Positions 20,388-29,199 of a DNA stretch of 64,000 nucleotides are shown one piece after another. The DNA lies in the NCBI GenBank assembly GCA_003222245.1, contig QHVH01000016.1, positions 36,942 through 100,941 on the forward strand, in the 5' to 3' direction. Within the stretch, counting starts at the first letter, position 1, and each line of letters opens with the position of its first letter. The notes under the pieces were generated by a model. It saw only the letters and a program-made list of their open reading frames with translations. It did not search any database and was not told where the DNA came from. The DNA is from Blastocatellia bacterium AA13 (GTDB lineage: Bacteria; Acidobacteriota; Blastocatellia; UBA7656). A program made the position numbers and the translations under genes.

Positions 20388-21038
20388 CTATCGGAGAAGC
20401 GCCTCGATCTCGATCAGCAAATCGTCCATGGAGTCGACCACTCGATGAGCGCCCGTGAATTCATGATGCATCGTCATGCGATTGCGAAGAATTATGCAGC
20501 GGATACCCGCGTCAGTCGCCGCGCGAAGACCCCGCGGAGAGTCCTCGATCACCAGGCATTCCTCGCCTTTTAGACCGAGGCGTTTGAGGCCGAGCAGGTA
20601 AGGTTCGGGAGAGGGCTTGCTATTCATGTAAGTCTCGGCCGTAAGAACAAACTTGAAGTGTCGATTCAACGTGAGAGGCGCATGGATCGCGTCGTAGTGT
20701 TCCCGGTTCGCACTGGTCACGACGCCCATGTCTACTCGCTTGCTGAGGGTGTCCAGTACGCGCTCGACGCCGGGCACTGCCAACCCTGATTCCGTTAGAA
20801 GGCGCGCGGTATAAATCTCATCTCGTCGCTTTCTGAGAGCGGCGATTTCTTCGGCTGTGATCCCTTTTTCGGATAGAAGGTGCCAGGCGCCGCGGTTGTC
20901 GAGCAGAAACCAGTTGAAGAAGTCCTCTTCGGATAACTCGGCATCGTGAAGCCGAAGATAGTCTCTATTGACCTCGAAATAAATTCGCTCCGTGTCGACG
21001 AGTACGCCGTCGTTGTCCCAGAGAATTCCGGAAATCAT
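20388..21038 (-). CDS. HAD-family phosphatase, beta-phosphoglucomutase-like
   Basis: A 216-residue HAD subfamily IA hydrolase. Motif I is LWDNDGVLVDTE (nucleophile and acid/base Asp about residues 8 and 10, where the family usually has FDMDG). Motif II is GVVTSANREH, the motif III lysine lies near TYMNSKPSPEPYL, and motif IV is CLVIEDSPRGLRAA. The helical cap lies between motifs I and II. It hydrolyses or isomerises small phosphorylated metabolites in the cytoplasm. Sequence does not fix the substrate. Confidence 0.87.
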   Translation of the reverse strand: MISGILWDNDGVLVDTERIYFEVNRDYLRLHDAELSEEDFFNWFLLDNRGAWHLLSEKGITAEEIAALRKRRDEIYTARLLTESGLAVPGVERVLDTLSKRVDMGVVTSANREHYDAIHAPLTLNRHFKFVLTAETYMNSKPSPEPYLLGLKRLGLKGEECLVIEDSPRGLRAATDAGIRCIILRNRMTMHHEFTGAHRVVDSMDDLLIEIEALLR

Positions 21039-21209
21039 TCCAACTCCGCTTGTTGCTTATTCGTTTTGTGCCAGCTATTGAAGAATAGCATGCCTCGAAT
21101 AGCCAAACTCAAGACATGCCTTCAAAACGATTGTGGCGCCTCGGCCCCTAACGACACCCCGCAACGATGACGCCTGAGATCGTTTCACAGTTTCAAGCCT
21201 GCCAAAAGA

Positions 21210-21237
21210 CGGCCCGCGGAGATTCGGCCGCGGGCCG
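21210..21237. repeat. Perfect 10-bp GC hairpin
   Basis: CGGCCCGCGG at 21210-21219 pairs perfectly with CCGCGGGCCG at 21228-21237 across an 8-base loop. It lies between the divergent HAD and GAF genes and has no following T-run, so it is not a typical terminator. It may be a regulator site or RNA element. Confidence 0.55.
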
Positions 21238-21357
21238 CCGGACCTAATCCCGCGTTGCATTTACCTTCCGGTTCCGTCTATTCTTGCGCTCAATGCTTCA
21301 ACCCCTTTGAAGCAAGCCGCAGGACTATGGCGATGCATTTCCAGCGAGGTCATTCAA

Positions 21358-23574
21358 TTGCCGCGTGATCTTATTCAAAAGTACATAAACAATCCGTGGA
21401 TTCTTGCAGCCGCGGCGGCCGTGGCTGCATTCGTGATCCTGCTAATAATCCTACTCATCGTAAAGCGCTCGCGCCGAAAGTCTCTCGAAGAAGAGTGGGC
21501 GGTCGAGCTCGACGGTCAAGAACACGAAACCGCTCACGAACAGTCTGAGCCCGCTCAGATCGAACCCGCGATGCGGCGGACGGCCCCGCTCGATCCCGGC
21601 TCCCAGAAACTTTTGAAGTTTGCCGCCAGCGTTATCGAGAACAGTACAGGGCCGGATTCACTGGGAAAACTCTCCGAGGCGATTATCGAGCTTATCGGCG
21701 CCGACAGCGCCTCGCTCTGGCGAGTCGATGCCGCTGTAGGCATGGTGAAGGTTGTGAACTTTCACGGTCCGGCTTTGACCGAGATGCTCCCGATTCCGTT
21801 GGGGCAAGGCATTACCGGAAGAATCGCCGAAGCAGGTGAGCCCGTTGTAGTCGAGGACGCGCCCAATGATCCCAGATGCTTGTTCCCTCACGAAGCGCGC
21901 GAAAACGGAATCATCTCCTACGTGGGAGCGCCTGTCACGGATGGCGGCCGCGTTATCGGAGTCATCGAGGCGTACTCCTCTCGTCTCGGTTTGTGGAGCA
22001 GGCGCGATGCCGTAATGCTCAAGCAGGCGGCCGAGCTTCTAACCAGTCTCTTTCGGAATATCAATGAATCGGCTTCAAGAATCAGGGTCGAAACCGCTTA
22101 TCTCAGCCTCGTGGACGCAATGGTTAGACTGACCTCGCTCGATGAGCTGATGGAAGCCGCGGTTCAGGTTCTTGGGCATGCCCTGGGCGCTTCACGAGTG
22201 GTCGAAGTCGAGTTTGAGGGCGACAAGATGCTGCCCATCCGTTACGAGTTTCGTGACCAGGCGGCTAGCTCGGCCAAAGGCTCAGTCTATTCACCGGAAT
22301 TCGCGACGCGGGTGCTCTCGCGAGCCAAGGGCGGACCAATCGTGATGAACGACTCGCGATCCGACTCGTTGCTCGAGAGCGAAATCGTAGCACACCTTGG
22401 AATCCAGTCCGAGATGGCCGTTATGATTCAAGACGGCGGCTCCTCTTCGATAATGTTGTATATCCATCAGTGTGATCGAAAACGCGAATGGGAGACAGAC
22501 GAAATCGAATTTGCGTCGCGCGTCGCAACACACCTTGCTCTCTCTATAAAGGTCATACAGTCGCGCGACCAGACGATGCGCGAGCTCGAATCCGCACGAA
22601 GTGAAGTCCGCCGCGCAGCCGAAGCCGGAACTCGGATACGCGTGTACGTCGACGCGCTGCCTGAGGCGGTCGTCGGTCTGGACAAAGACGGCCGCATTAC
22701 TTTTTTTAATGGAGCCGCACGCGAACGGCTGGGACTAAGGAACGAAGATATCGGCCGCCAGGCTGAGATGACCGAGTCAATGGTGATGTCCAAAGAGGGC
22801 ATCTGGAACCGGGTCCGGGCCTGCGAAAGGGTTACGAGATTCGACGCCGAAATAGGCTTGATGTCGGGGCCGGTCGGACCCGCGGGCGAGGCCGAAACAA
22901 CCGCCGGGGCAATGATCTTCGTTCCGGTGAGCATTTCAGTCGGCACGCTGCGCAACGAGAAGAACGAAATCGCCGGCCGCGTTATCGTGGTCAGCGACGT
23001 GAGCCACTTGAACACCCCCGCGCCGATGATCTCGAGCAGGCGTGTTCCCGAGCTTGAACGGCTGGTCAGAAAACTTGAAGAGTCGCTCAAAGAAGCTCGC
23101 GCGACCGAGGTCGAAGCAAAAGAAAACGAAGCTACCGCGCGGGCGGCGCTCGACAGGGCGCTTCAGGACGATGCCGAGTTGAAGACGGCGTCCGCGGACG
23201 TGCGCCGCATGGAGACCGAGCTTCGAAAAGAGCGCGATCAGCTTCGCGAAGACGAAGCGCGCGCGCGCCGCTCGGCCCAGCAATTGTTGGAGATCAATCG
23301 CCTGAAGAGCGAGTTTATCGTGAACGCCGGCCGCGAGCTCGAAGGCTCGCTCCAATCGGTGGCCGGATTCGCCGAGCTGCTGGGACAGGGCTCGTATGGC
23401 GACCTAAATCCCGATCAGCTTCAGGTCGTCCAGGGAATTTACGCATGGGCCCGCCGAATGAAAGCGGACGTTGACTGGTTGATCGAGTACGGATCCTCAA
23501 GAGGCCGCCGCCTCGATACGAACGTGCCTGAAGGCGCTGAAGAGGCAGGCGAAGCGGAAGCGGAAACAGCTTAA
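21358..23574 (+). CDS. Membrane-anchored GAF/PAS sensor with degenerate kinase core
   Basis: About 738 residues. An N-terminal membrane helix (WILAAAAAVAAFVILLIILL) is followed by a GAF domain (about residues 90-240, VKVVNFHGPALTEMLPIPLG), a second GAF-like domain (250-415), a PAS domain (LPEAVVGLDKDGRITFFNGAA), a long coiled coil rich in Glu/Arg, and a C-terminal HisKA-like helix pair. Where a kinase would have the phospho-accepting His (SHELRTPL), this protein has NAGRELEGSLQSV, and no ATPase domain follows. It is therefore probably a sensor or scaffold, not an active kinase. TTG 21358 has GAGG upstream and is preferred. The frame is open to TTG 21307. Confidence 0.75.
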   Translation: MPRDLIQKYINNPWILAAAAAVAAFVILLIILLIVKRSRRKSLEEEWAVELDGQEHETAHEQSEPAQIEPAMRRTAPLDPGSQKLLKFAASVIENSTGPDSLGKLSEAIIELIGADSASLWRVDAAVGMVKVVNFHGPALTEMLPIPLGQGITGRIAEAGEPVVVEDAPNDPRCLFPHEARENGIISYVGAPVTDGGRVIGVIEAYSSRLGLWSRRDAVMLKQAAELLTSLFRNINESASRIRVETAYLSLVDAMVRLTSLDELMEAAVQVLGHALGASRVVEVEFEGDKMLPIRYEFRDQAASSAKGSVYSPEFATRVLSRAKGGPIVMNDSRSDSLLESEIVAHLGIQSEMAVMIQDGGSSSIMLYIHQCDRKREWETDEIEFASRVATHLALSIKVIQSRDQTMRELESARSEVRRAAEAGTRIRVYVDALPEAVVGLDKDGRITFFNGAARERLGLRNEDIGRQAEMTESMVMSKEGIWNRVRACERVTRFDAEIGLMSGPVGPAGEAETTAGAMIFVPVSISVGTLRNEKNEIAGRVIVVSDVSHLNTPAPMISSRRVPELERLVRKLEESLKEARATEVEAKENEATARAALDRALQDDAELKTASADVRRMETELRKERDQLREDEARARRSAQQLLEINRLKSEFIVNAGRELEGSLQSVAGFAELLGQGSYGDLNPDQLQVVQGIYAWARRMKADVDWLIEYGSSRGRRLDTNVPEGAEEAGEAEAETA

Positions 23575-23579
23575 CAAAA

Positions 23580-23603
23580 AAGGGTGGGCGCATGCCCACC
23601 CTT
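23580..23603. terminator. Bidirectional terminator between convergent genes
   Basis: A perfect 10-bp stem (AAGGGTGGGC paired with GCCCACCCTT) closes a GCAT loop. An A-run on the left side provides the U-tract for the minus-strand amidohydrolase gene that ends at 23633. A T-rich stretch at about 23614-23621 serves the plus-strand sensor gene. Confidence 0.85.
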
Positions 23604-23632
23604 CGATCCTTCTCATTTTTTCCGCCCTCGCG

Positions 23633-26600
23633 CTACTGCGGATCTGAATCCCACCAGTACTGTTTCTCAAGCTTCTTCTGCACCGGCCAAATTTTATCGA
23701 GCGTATTGCCGTTGAACAGCTCTCCGTTTTTCATGACATGCAATATCGTATTTGTATTGCGAATGTCCTGAAGCGGATTCTTATAGAGCACGATCAAGTC
23801 CGCGAGCTTGCCGACTTCCAGCGAACCGACGTCCTGTTGAAGGCCGATCGCTTCCGCCCCGAAGATCGTGGCGCATCGCAAGGCCTCGAGCGGAGTCAAT
23901 CCTCCCGATTGAATGTTCCAGATCTCCCAGTGACATCCGATGCCCTGCATCTGACCGTGTCCGCCCAGACACACTCGGCCTCCCGCGTGCACAACCGCCG
24001 CCGCGCCTTTTGCGATAGCCGAATGCCCGTATTCTTCGCTCATGAACCATTGGTGACGGCGCTTCACCATCGTGTCGAGCAGTTCGTGCGGTATGAACTT
24101 CCTCAGCTTCTGATCGCCATGAACGTCCGTGGTTTCGAAGTAGTAGTTCTCGCTGAAGGGCGCGCCGTATGCAACCAGAAGCGTAGGCGTATAAAACGTC
24201 TTCGTCCTTGTGACATACTCCGCGACGTCTTTATAGATCGGGTGAATCGGCAGCGCGTGCTCGTTCCCAGAAAAGCCGTCGGCCATTTGCGAAAGGTCGA
24301 GCTTCATATCGAGCGCGCCCTCGGTAGTCGATGTGATGCCCAGGTCTTTGCACGCCATCGACACCCATTGCCGCACTATTCGATCTCCTGAGACGTATTC
24401 CTTCAACGTCGTCGTGTGATACGCGTCTTTGTATCGCTTGATGAATGACGCGGTCGTATCTTTATCATCCAGCCCCGAACCAGAGAACACGCCGGGTCCC
24501 GTCGAATAAACGCGCGGCCCGATGATCTCGCCCGTATCGACGAGATCCGTATAAGCGAAAACGTCGTTCGTGCTGCTCTGCGGGTCTCTCGTTGTAGTAA
24601 TGCCGTAAGCTAGATTTGCCAGATACTGCCATATCTGCGTTTGATGAACGTCGCGCGGCGGCCACATATGGGAATGAACGTCGACCAAACCCGGAATAAT
24701 GGTCTTGCCGGTAACGTCGATCGTATTCGCGCCCGCTGGAATCGCCACCTTTCCTTTAGGACCGATGGCGGCGATTCGATTGTCCGTTATGACGATGTCG
24801 CCGCGCTCGATTACCTCATCGCCCTTCATCGTGATGAGCCGCGCGCCGCTCAACACAACAGTCCCCTTTGGACGGGCGCGCGGCGCTTCGACGACCGCTT
24901 CGATCGATTCGGGTTTGTCGGCGCCGGGCTGCTGTCTGTAAAACCTGTCGCCCCACGCCCACGTCATCCACTTCCCATCGGCCGACCACTGAATGTAATC
25001 GCCTCCTTCGACAGACATTTTCTTAACGGGAACAGCGGAAGGTCCGCCTGGAGTGATGCTGACGTTAACGACTTCCTTGCCGCGCCTGGGCACTGTTACA
25101 AGGTAATGCCGATTCTGAAGGCTCACGAAGGCCGAGTTCCCGTCGGGTGAAATCCTGATCGCCTCCGCGGGCGGCGGGCCTTGAAACGGTCCGAATGACG
25201 TGCCGGCGCCCGTCACTCTTAAATGAACCCTTCGATCGAATCCGTCGATGCGCACGGAGGTCAGGCCCATGAACGTGGTCATATAGACTCGGGTCGGATC
25301 GCTGGAAAAATGCGGCTGCTCTCCGCCCTGAGTCGAGCCGATCAAGGTTGAATCTCCGCCTGCCGCTGGAATCCATCGGAGATCGAGCCCGGAATCGCGC
25401 TGTATTCCGGTTATTTCCGCGATCATCGTTGAGTCGGGGAAAATATCCGCGTGCGGCTTGAGATCGGAGTAGAGCTGATCGCGTGTCGTTCCGGACACAA
25501 AAACGATCTTTGAGTTGTCAGGTGAATAGACCGGGTCGGAATAGAAGGCGGCGCGCCTGGTCAACTGCTCAGGCTGAGCGCCGCCGTCGGCCGCAACCCG
25601 GAATATATGTCCTCCCTCTCGGGACCAGGTGGCGTATGCGACATACCGTCCGTCCGGCGACCAGGCCGGCATGAACTCTCCCGCGGTCGAGTTTGTCAGT
25701 CGTCGCGGCGTACCCGAAGGCAGATCCATGATCCACAGCTTGCTGAGCGAGCTGAATACGACTCGCCTGCCGTCCGGAGACAGCGCCGGCCATCGTATCA
25801 ACCGGGCTTTTACGTTAGGGCCGTCGTCTACTCGATTCTGGAAATAGACCCTCGGCGCGATCTCGGCTTCGACCTTCGCCATGAATGGAATGACTGAGGC
25901 GGCGCCGGTTTCGAAGTCTACACGCTTGATCTTGCCGTCGATGGGCACGATTAGGGATTTGCCATCCGGCATGAACGCATATCCCGGCATCGTGTCACGG
26001 GTGGCCCTGGATTCCTGATCGTCTCTGGTGACGTTGTTGATCAGCCATCTCTCTTCGCTGGTTTCGAGGTCACGCACTCGAAGCGCGGTTCCAAGCTCAA
26101 AGCGCGTTGCGTAGATCAGCTTCTTGCCGTCCGGCGTAAGAAGAGGGCGCATAGCGCTTCCCTGAGCATTCGTGACCGTGGAAGTCTCGCTCGTATCGCG
26201 GTCGAATCGGACGATCTGCCACATCGGGAAAGTAGCGTTGTAGGTGAATGAGTTTATCCGCACCGCATAATACATGAAGCGGCCGTCGGGCGACGCTACG
26301 GCACCGAGCCTGCTCGGCCGCGGCCTTTGAGGCTCTCCGGTTGGAGCGGTCGGCAGTGGAGGGTCAGGCGGACCTACCACTACACCGGTTCCGCCATCCT
26401 TGTTATACATCCAGATCGCGAATGTGCCGATCGCCTGATCCGTTCGCGAGGCAATAATGTATTGTCCATCCGGCGTCCATGACGGTGAAACGAATGCCTG
26501 GTTGCGGCCCTTCGTTATAGCTTTTTGATTAGCTCCGTCGGCATCGCAGACCCATATGTTTTCGGCGCCGCTTCGATCGCTCAAAAAAGCAATCTGTTTC

Positions 26601-26932
26601 CCGTCCGGTGAAAACTTCGGCTGACTCTCGAATGAGAGCCCGCCGATGATCCGCTTCGCCTGACCGCCTGCAATCGGGAGCGTATAGATGTCTCCAAGCA
26701 GATCGAATACGATCATCTTTCCATCGGAAGAGACATCGAGAGACATCCAGGTGCCTTCGTCGGTAGTGAATTCAATCTTCTCGGCGCTTTTGAGTGGAAG
26801 CTCTTCCTCTTTTTTATCATCCTTCTTTTTGTCGTCGTTCTTTGCTTCCTGCGAGAAGGCCGCCAGCGGCAGCATCAACATCGCCGTTAATAGGGCCGCA
26901 AGAAGCGAGGTGGGATTTATCCGGAACTTCAT
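23633..26932 (-). CDS. Exported PD40-propeller/amidohydrolase fusion
   Basis: A protein of about 1099 residues, starting at ATG 26932 with AGGAGG upstream and a signal peptide ending near AAFSQEAK. Residues about 50-680 form TolB-like PD40 beta-propeller repeats (KFSPDGKQIAFLSDRSG, WSPDGRYVAYATW). Residues 700-1090 form an amidohydrolase-superfamily barrel, with the metal pair DVHSHMWPP, later GHGQMQG, and the C-terminal GSLEVGKLADLIVLYKNP. It is presumably periplasmic. The propeller may bind peptides or the barrel's substrate, and hydrolysis of a cyclic amide or dipeptide-like bond is the superfamily expectation. The exact substrate is unknown. Confidence 0.88.
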   Translation of the reverse strand: MKFRINPTSLLAALLTAMLMLPLAAFSQEAKNDDKKKDDKKEEELPLKSAEKIEFTTDEGTWMSLDVSSDGKMIVFDLLGDIYTLPIAGGQAKRIIGGLSFESQPKFSPDGKQIAFLSDRSGAENIWVCDADGANQKAITKGRNQAFVSPSWTPDGQYIIASRTDQAIGTFAIWMYNKDGGTGVVVGPPDPPLPTAPTGEPQRPRPSRLGAVASPDGRFMYYAVRINSFTYNATFPMWQIVRFDRDTSETSTVTNAQGSAMRPLLTPDGKKLIYATRFELGTALRVRDLETSEERWLINNVTRDDQESRATRDTMPGYAFMPDGKSLIVPIDGKIKRVDFETGAASVIPFMAKVEAEIAPRVYFQNRVDDGPNVKARLIRWPALSPDGRRVVFSSLSKLWIMDLPSGTPRRLTNSTAGEFMPAWSPDGRYVAYATWSREGGHIFRVAADGGAQPEQLTRRAAFYSDPVYSPDNSKIVFVSGTTRDQLYSDLKPHADIFPDSTMIAEITGIQRDSGLDLRWIPAAGGDSTLIGSTQGGEQPHFSSDPTRVYMTTFMGLTSVRIDGFDRRVHLRVTGAGTSFGPFQGPPPAEAIRISPDGNSAFVSLQNRHYLVTVPRRGKEVVNVSITPGGPSAVPVKKMSVEGGDYIQWSADGKWMTWAWGDRFYRQQPGADKPESIEAVVEAPRARPKGTVVLSGARLITMKGDEVIERGDIVITDNRIAAIGPKGKVAIPAGANTIDVTGKTIIPGLVDVHSHMWPPRDVHQTQIWQYLANLAYGITTTRDPQSSTNDVFAYTDLVDTGEIIGPRVYSTGPGVFSGSGLDDKDTTASFIKRYKDAYHTTTLKEYVSGDRIVRQWVSMACKDLGITSTTEGALDMKLDLSQMADGFSGNEHALPIHPIYKDVAEYVTRTKTFYTPTLLVAYGAPFSENYYFETTDVHGDQKLRKFIPHELLDTMVKRRHQWFMSEEYGHSAIAKGAAAVVHAGGRVCLGGHGQMQGIGCHWEIWNIQSGGLTPLEALRCATIFGAEAIGLQQDVGSLEVGKLADLIVLYKNPLQDIRNTNTILHVMKNGELFNGNTLDKIWPVQKKLEKQYWWDSDPQ

Positions 26933-27188
26933 GAGTTTTTGACCTCCTGAGAGATAAATGATTTCAGCAAGCACGAATTAAAGCAGGATCACATCGGGAG
27001 AATGCGGATCACGAAGCCTCCGAGGGTTTCTCCCGTCAGGGAGCGAGGCATTCAGGTGATCGGCCGGACAAGTCGCATTCTACACGCATCGCCCTGATTA
27101 CAACATCATTCCGAGCATGCGCGAGCTTACTGTGTACCGGGGCTGAGGCTTCCCCAGGGATGGAACCGGCTCAAACGATCGAATCATC

Positions 27189-28412
27189 TCAAGCCGGAAC
27201 GGCTTCCCGCCTTCGATCCCTGAAGCCAAAGAAGAAGATGACCGCGCATACCGTCGTCAAAACGCAGGGAACCAGAAACACCTTCGTGTAGTTGACGATT
27301 TGAGTCGCGGCGTCGGCAGTCGTGAAGTAGTCGCGTATCCAACCGGCCAGCAACGAGCCGATGTACATGCCAAGCCCGAGTGTAACGAACGTAATCAGCG
27401 ACTGCGCGGATGCTCGTATATCCGGGGTCGCTACGGAGTTGACATGAATATAAGCAACAACAAAGAAGCAGACGTAACACAATCCGTGCAGCGTCAACGC
27501 CGCTATTACAAGACTGGTGGGCTGCCCATATGCGAACACGGCGTATCTGATCGGCCACGATAGTATCCCGACAACCATCGTCTTTCGAACACCCCAGTTC
27601 TTAAGCATCCACGGCAGGGTAAGCATCGCTCCGATCTCCGCCGTTTGCGCGATCGTCATCACCGCCGGAACGTTATCGGAGTTGATACCGATCGCCTGAA
27701 GGAAGGGCGCGGTCAGCACATAGTAGAACATCAGCTCGGTCGAAACCACGAAGGCGATGATCATAAACAGAGTGAACGAGGGATCGCGCATCATCTTTAA
27801 CGCCGAAAGAAAAGCCCAGGGGCTCGCGCCGGACTTTGCAGGCGGGGTCCGCGGCAACGCTATACAGAACAGGCCGAGCGCGAACGATAGAACTCCGGCC
27901 AGCCACAGACTGTCAGCTCCTCCAAGACCCGGCAGTCCGTGCGCCTCCGGCCAGATTTTTCGAAGCGCCGTCAGCATCAAGCCGACGGCGATCCAACCGA
28001 GAGTCCCGAATACTCGCACCAGCCCAAACTTATTCTCCGCATCCGGCAGATGATGAAACGTTATCGAGTTGGTGAGCGCAAGAGTCGGCGCGTATACCAG
28101 CGACCAGACGAACATTAAGATGAGAAAGGGATGATAAGAGCCCGCGCCTGCCATGGCGCAGAGCAATACTCCGCCTGCCAGATGCAACGCGACAAGGAGC
28201 TTTTCGGTGGCGACATAGCGATCGGCCAACTGGCCGCCTACGAACGGCGCTATCATGCATCCGAGCGGAAGCATCGCGTAGATCCAACCGGTCTGCGTGC
28301 CGCTGAAGCCTATTCTCTCCAGGTAGGCGGACAGCACCGGCGACCATGCTCCCCAGACCATGTATTGAAGGAACATCATCACTGATAGACGCCAGCGAAC
28401 GCTTGAGTCCAT
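27189..28412 (-). CDS. MFS nucleoside:H+ symporter-like permease
   Basis: About 407 residues and twelve membrane helices. The sequence resembles the nucleoside:H+ symporter family (NupG/XapB): FLQYMVWGAWSPVLSAYLERIGFSG at the first helix, GGQLADRY between helices 2 and 3, and a C-terminal VAYIHVN region. It would import nucleosides with protons across the inner membrane. I choose ATG 28412 because CGAGG sits 8 bases upstream. The frame is open to 28448 with an extra basic tail. Confidence 0.82.
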   Translation of the reverse strand: MDSSVRWRLSVMMFLQYMVWGAWSPVLSAYLERIGFSGTQTGWIYAMLPLGCMIAPFVGGQLADRYVATEKLLVALHLAGGVLLCAMAGAGSYHPFLILMFVWSLVYAPTLALTNSITFHHLPDAENKFGLVRVFGTLGWIAVGLMLTALRKIWPEAHGLPGLGGADSLWLAGVLSFALGLFCIALPRTPPAKSGASPWAFLSALKMMRDPSFTLFMIIAFVVSTELMFYYVLTAPFLQAIGINSDNVPAVMTIAQTAEIGAMLTLPWMLKNWGVRKTMVVGILSWPIRYAVFAYGQPTSLVIAALTLHGLCYVCFFVVAYIHVNSVATPDIRASAQSLITFVTLGLGMYIGSLLAGWIRDYFTTADAATQIVNYTKVFLVPCVLTTVCAVIFFFGFRDRRREAVPA

Positions 28413-28592
28413 ATTGAACCTCGTTAAATCTCGTTTATACTTTGCCAAGTATGGTCGTACGGGATCGCTCCGATCCTACGCGAGCCATCATCCCCGGATA
28501 GCTGGATTCGAACGCGAACCGACTTCTATCACAGAGTCAAAATCCGAACAAGCATCATCGGCTGCTATAAATCACAGGAGAAAGCCGATGGA

Positions 28593-29075
28593 TTGACCAG
28601 GGAAGCCCGCAACTCTAAAATCCTTTTCAGTCTATTCGAGAGGTATCAACCTGTGAGCAAGCGACGAACGATGAAAGCCCGAATGATCGAGATGCTGCTG
28701 TTCCTGCCCAATCTGGTCAGGCTTCTATTCTCCTTACTTCGCGACTCGAGAGTGTCCTCAGCCGACAAGGCGATTCTCGCGGGTACGATCATCTACGTTA
28801 TAGCGCCAATCGACGTAATACCGGACTTCATACCGTTCATTGGACTCGTGGACGACGCGTACCTGGTAGCCATAGCGCTCCTACGCCTCTTGAACCGCGC
28901 GGATCAACGTGTCATCAGCGAGCACTGGCACGGACAAGCCGACCTGAAGGAGCTTGTGACGGGAATCTCTCAAATCGCCGAGTATTTTCTGCCTAAACGA
29001 ATCAAGAACGTGCTGCGGGGCAGAATCGAGCGCGAACGGGCCTCGTCTCCAGCTCCGCGGGCTGTCAATCAGTAA
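28593..29075 (+). CDS. YkvA-like DUF1232 membrane protein
   Basis: A 160-residue protein with the DUF1232/YkvA core: VRLLFSLLRDSRVSSADKA, then the signature YVIAPIDVIPDFIPFIGL-VDD (about residues 70-90). The function of DUF1232 proteins is not established, and they are small membrane-associated proteins. The start is uncertain. TTG 28593 has AGGAG about 12 bases upstream, while an internal ATG 28671 (MKARMIEML) would remove a basic leader. The C-terminal tail is basic. It stands alone on the plus strand. Confidence 0.75.
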   Translation: MTREARNSKILFSLFERYQPVSKRRTMKARMIEMLLFLPNLVRLLFSLLRDSRVSSADKAILAGTIIYVIAPIDVIPDFIPFIGLVDDAYLVAIALLRLLNRADQRVISEHWHGQADLKELVTGISQIAEYFLPKRIKNVLRGRIERERASSPAPRAVNQ

Positions 29076-29199
29076 TCTCCGCTTCATAAAATCCGCCGAA
29101 CCGGATTCCGATCGGAGGTGGAGCGAGATCGAAAAACGTTACCAGCCCGAAGAAAAATATCCTTCGTTCAAAGCATTTCTTGCCAAGATCTCATCAACC

